Below are positions 6,053 through 6,860 of a DNA stretch of 6,860 bases, piece after piece (position 1 is the stretch's first letter; each line of letters begins with the position of its first letter). Both the position numbers and the translations under genes were made by a program. This DNA comes from Paracoccaceae bacterium (GTDB taxonomy: Bacteria; Pseudomonadota; Alphaproteobacteria; Rhodobacterales; Rhodobacteraceae), in contig PWWF01000379.1 in NCBI GenBank assembly GCA_003561595.1, positions 1 to 6,860 on the forward strand, written 5' to 3'. The notes under the pieces are model-generated. The model saw only the letters and a program-made list of their open reading frames with translations, did not search any database and had not been told where the DNA came from.

Positions 6053-6078
6053 TCAATTCACCCGCTTTTTAATTTGAC
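6053..6078. promoter_or_regulatory. Candidate ROK operator, copy 2, over the xylF -35
   Basis: TCAATTCACCCGCT (6053-6066) matches copy 1 at 11 of 14 positions. Together with the following AATTTGAC (6071-6078) it forms an imperfect dyad (GTCAATT at 6052-6058 against AATTTGAC). It abuts and overlaps the proposed xylF -35, a position where a bound repressor would block RNA polymerase. Confidence 0.4.
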
Positions 6079-6101
6079 AGCCGAAGAATATCTGCGATGA
6101 T
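6074..6101 (+). promoter_or_regulatory. Candidate sigma-70 promoter of xylF
   Basis: A perfect -35 TTGACA (6074-6079) is followed after 16 bases by GATGAT (6096-6101), which matches TATAAT at 4 of 6 positions and is preceded by TGC (6093-6095), an extended -10 element. The predicted start near 6108 gives a leader of about 47 bases. Confidence 0.55.
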
Positions 6102-6143
6102 CCCCACGCGGGCCGCACCAGACAAAGGCCCCCACATGTTCTA

Positions 6144-6149
6144 GGGAGG
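6144..6149 (+). promoter_or_regulatory. Ribosome binding site of xylF
   Basis: GGGAGG, inside AGGGAGGA, ends 5 bases before ATG 6155. It is one of the strongest ribosome sites in the window and fits a highly expressed binding protein. Confidence 0.85.
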
Positions 6150-6154
6150 AACAC

Positions 6155-6860
6155 ATGAACAAGATTTTGGCCGCAGCCGTTGCTGCGACAGTCGGCTTCA
6201 GCTCGGCTGCATGGGCGGATTCGCTGACCATCGGCGTCAGCTGGTCGAACTTTCAGGAAGAGCGCTGGCAGACCGATGAGGCCGCGATTCGCGCCGCGCT
6301 GGACGAAGCGGGTGCCGAATATGTGTCGGCGGATGCGCAATCGTCCTCGTCCAAGCAGCTCTCGGATATCGAAAGCCTGATCGCGCAGGGCGTGGACGCG
6401 CTGATCGTTCTGGCACAGGACGCAGCCGCCATCGGCCCCGCCGTGCAGGCCGCCGCGGATGAGGGTATCCCGGTTATCGCCTATGACCGCCTGATCGAGG
6501 ATGATCGCGCCTTTTACCTGACCTTCGATAATGTCGAAGTCGGGCGCATGCAGGCGCGCGCCGTGCTGGAACAGCAGCCCTCGGGCAATTACGTCATGAT
6601 CAAGGGCTCGCCCACTGACCCCAACGCGGATTTCCTGCGCGGCGGTCAGCAGGAAGTGCTGCAAGCCGCGATTGACGCAGGCGATATCACCATCGTCGGC
6701 GAAGCCTACACCGATGGCTGGTTGCCTGCCAATGCGCAGCGCAACATGGAACAGATCCTGACGGCACAGGATAATGAGGTCGATGCGGTCGTCGCCTCGA
6801 ATGACGGCACCGCAGGTGGCGCAGTGGCCGCCCTGACCGCGCAAGGCATGCAGGGCATTC
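6155..6860 (+). CDS. xylF: D-xylose ABC transporter, periplasmic substrate-binding protein XylF, 3'-truncated
   Basis: 235 codons are visible with no stop before the window ends; E. coli XylF has 330 residues, so about 100 are missing. XylF binds D-xylose in the periplasm and delivers it to the XylH permease and XylG ATPase of the importer. Residues 1-21 are a Sec signal peptide ending AAWA before DS. The mature part is a periplasmic-binding-protein-1 sugar fold with stretches closely matching Xyl[16 protein letters not shown] (31-45), [40 protein letters not shown] (107-126), [31 protein letters not shown] (185-200) and [22 protein letters not shown] (210-231). E. coli XylF shows the same ERWQ-D, AYDR-I, GNY, GSP, DGWLP-NA and [13 protein letters not shown] pattern. 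It is transcribed divergently from the ROK regulator, from a TTGACA promoter overlapped by a candidate operator. xylH and xylG probably follow beyond the window. Confidence 0.95.
   Translation, partial: MNKILAAAVAATVGFSSAAWADSLTIGVSWSNFQEERWQTDEAAIRAALDEAGAEYVSADAQSSSSKQLSDIESLIAQGVDALIVLAQDAAAIGPAVQAAADEGIPVIAYDRLIEDDRAFYLTFDNVEVGRMQARAVLEQQPSGNYVMIKGSPTDPNADFLRGGQQEVLQAAIDAGDITIVGEAYTDGWLPANAQRNMEQILTAQDNEVDAVVASNDGTAGGAVAALTAQGMQGI

Larger units (their letters stand above)
5948..6154. promoter_or_regulatory. Divergent regulatory region between the ROK regulator and xylF
   Basis: A 207-base gap between divergent start codons, noticeably richer in A/T runs than the flanking genes. It contains one proposed promoter in each direction, two copies of a candidate operator motif and two strong ribosome sites. 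CCCCACATG occurs twice (6000-6008 and 6130-6138). A small dyad GTGG (5991-5994) / CCAC (6002-6005) lies in the spacer of the proposed regulator promoter. No small gene is evident. Confidence 0.8.

Noticed and set aside
6053..6844. Minus-strand open frame (263 codons) opposite xylF
   Set aside because: The plus-strand XylF match is strong over its whole length, and this frame would run through the divergent promoter region.

Overview
The window reads like the chromosome of a high-GC alphaproteobacterium, most likely of the Rhodobacteraceae (roseobacter/Rhodobaca-like). This rests on strong GC bias at third codon positions, the style of the encoded proteins (especially the XylF) and a GTAGGGTGGGTT-type hairpin repeat between convergent genes. 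It holds six genes, two of them cut by the window edges. No RNA gene, insertion sequence, prophage or CRISPR array is visible.

Plus strand, 1-3106: the 3' two thirds of a D-2-hydroxyacid dehydrogenase gene (1-603), a 102-base gap, then a tight two-gene unit. The first gene (706-1866) encodes an Mrp/ApbC/NBP35-type P-loop ATPase fused at its C-terminus to a DUF971 (gamma-butyrobetaine-hydroxylase N-terminal-like) zinc domain. The second (1859-3106, 8-base overlap) encodes a NifU/Nfu-type protein with a degenerate Nfu N-domain, an intact CxxC NifU domain, and about 200 further residues in two extra domains. Together they look like a specialised Fe-S cluster carrier/delivery pair. The ATPase-DUF971 architecture recalls plastid HCF101 without its N-terminal MIP18/DUF59 domain, and an Nfu partner next to it recalls the plastid NFU-HCF101 relay.

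Convergent junction, 3103-3149: a near-perfect 12-bp hairpin that includes the stop codon of the Nfu gene, then a smaller GC hairpin. Together they probably terminate both converging units.

Minus strand, 5947-3150: a ROK-family (NagC/XylR-like) repressor gene followed, with an ATGA overlap, by a secreted CRTAC1-type protein with five calcium-loop FG-GAP/VCBS motifs and a C-terminal ASPIC/UnbV domain.

Divergent control region, 5948-6154, then plus-strand xylF from 6155 off the window end. The XylF identification (periplasmic D-xylose-binding protein of an ABC importer) makes the ROK protein a probable XylR-type xylose repressor. Promoters can be proposed in both directions. A motif resembling TNAATTCACNCNCT occurs twice, once next to or over each promoter, and is the best candidate operator. 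The exported CRTAC1 protein coupled to the xylose regulator is unexplained.
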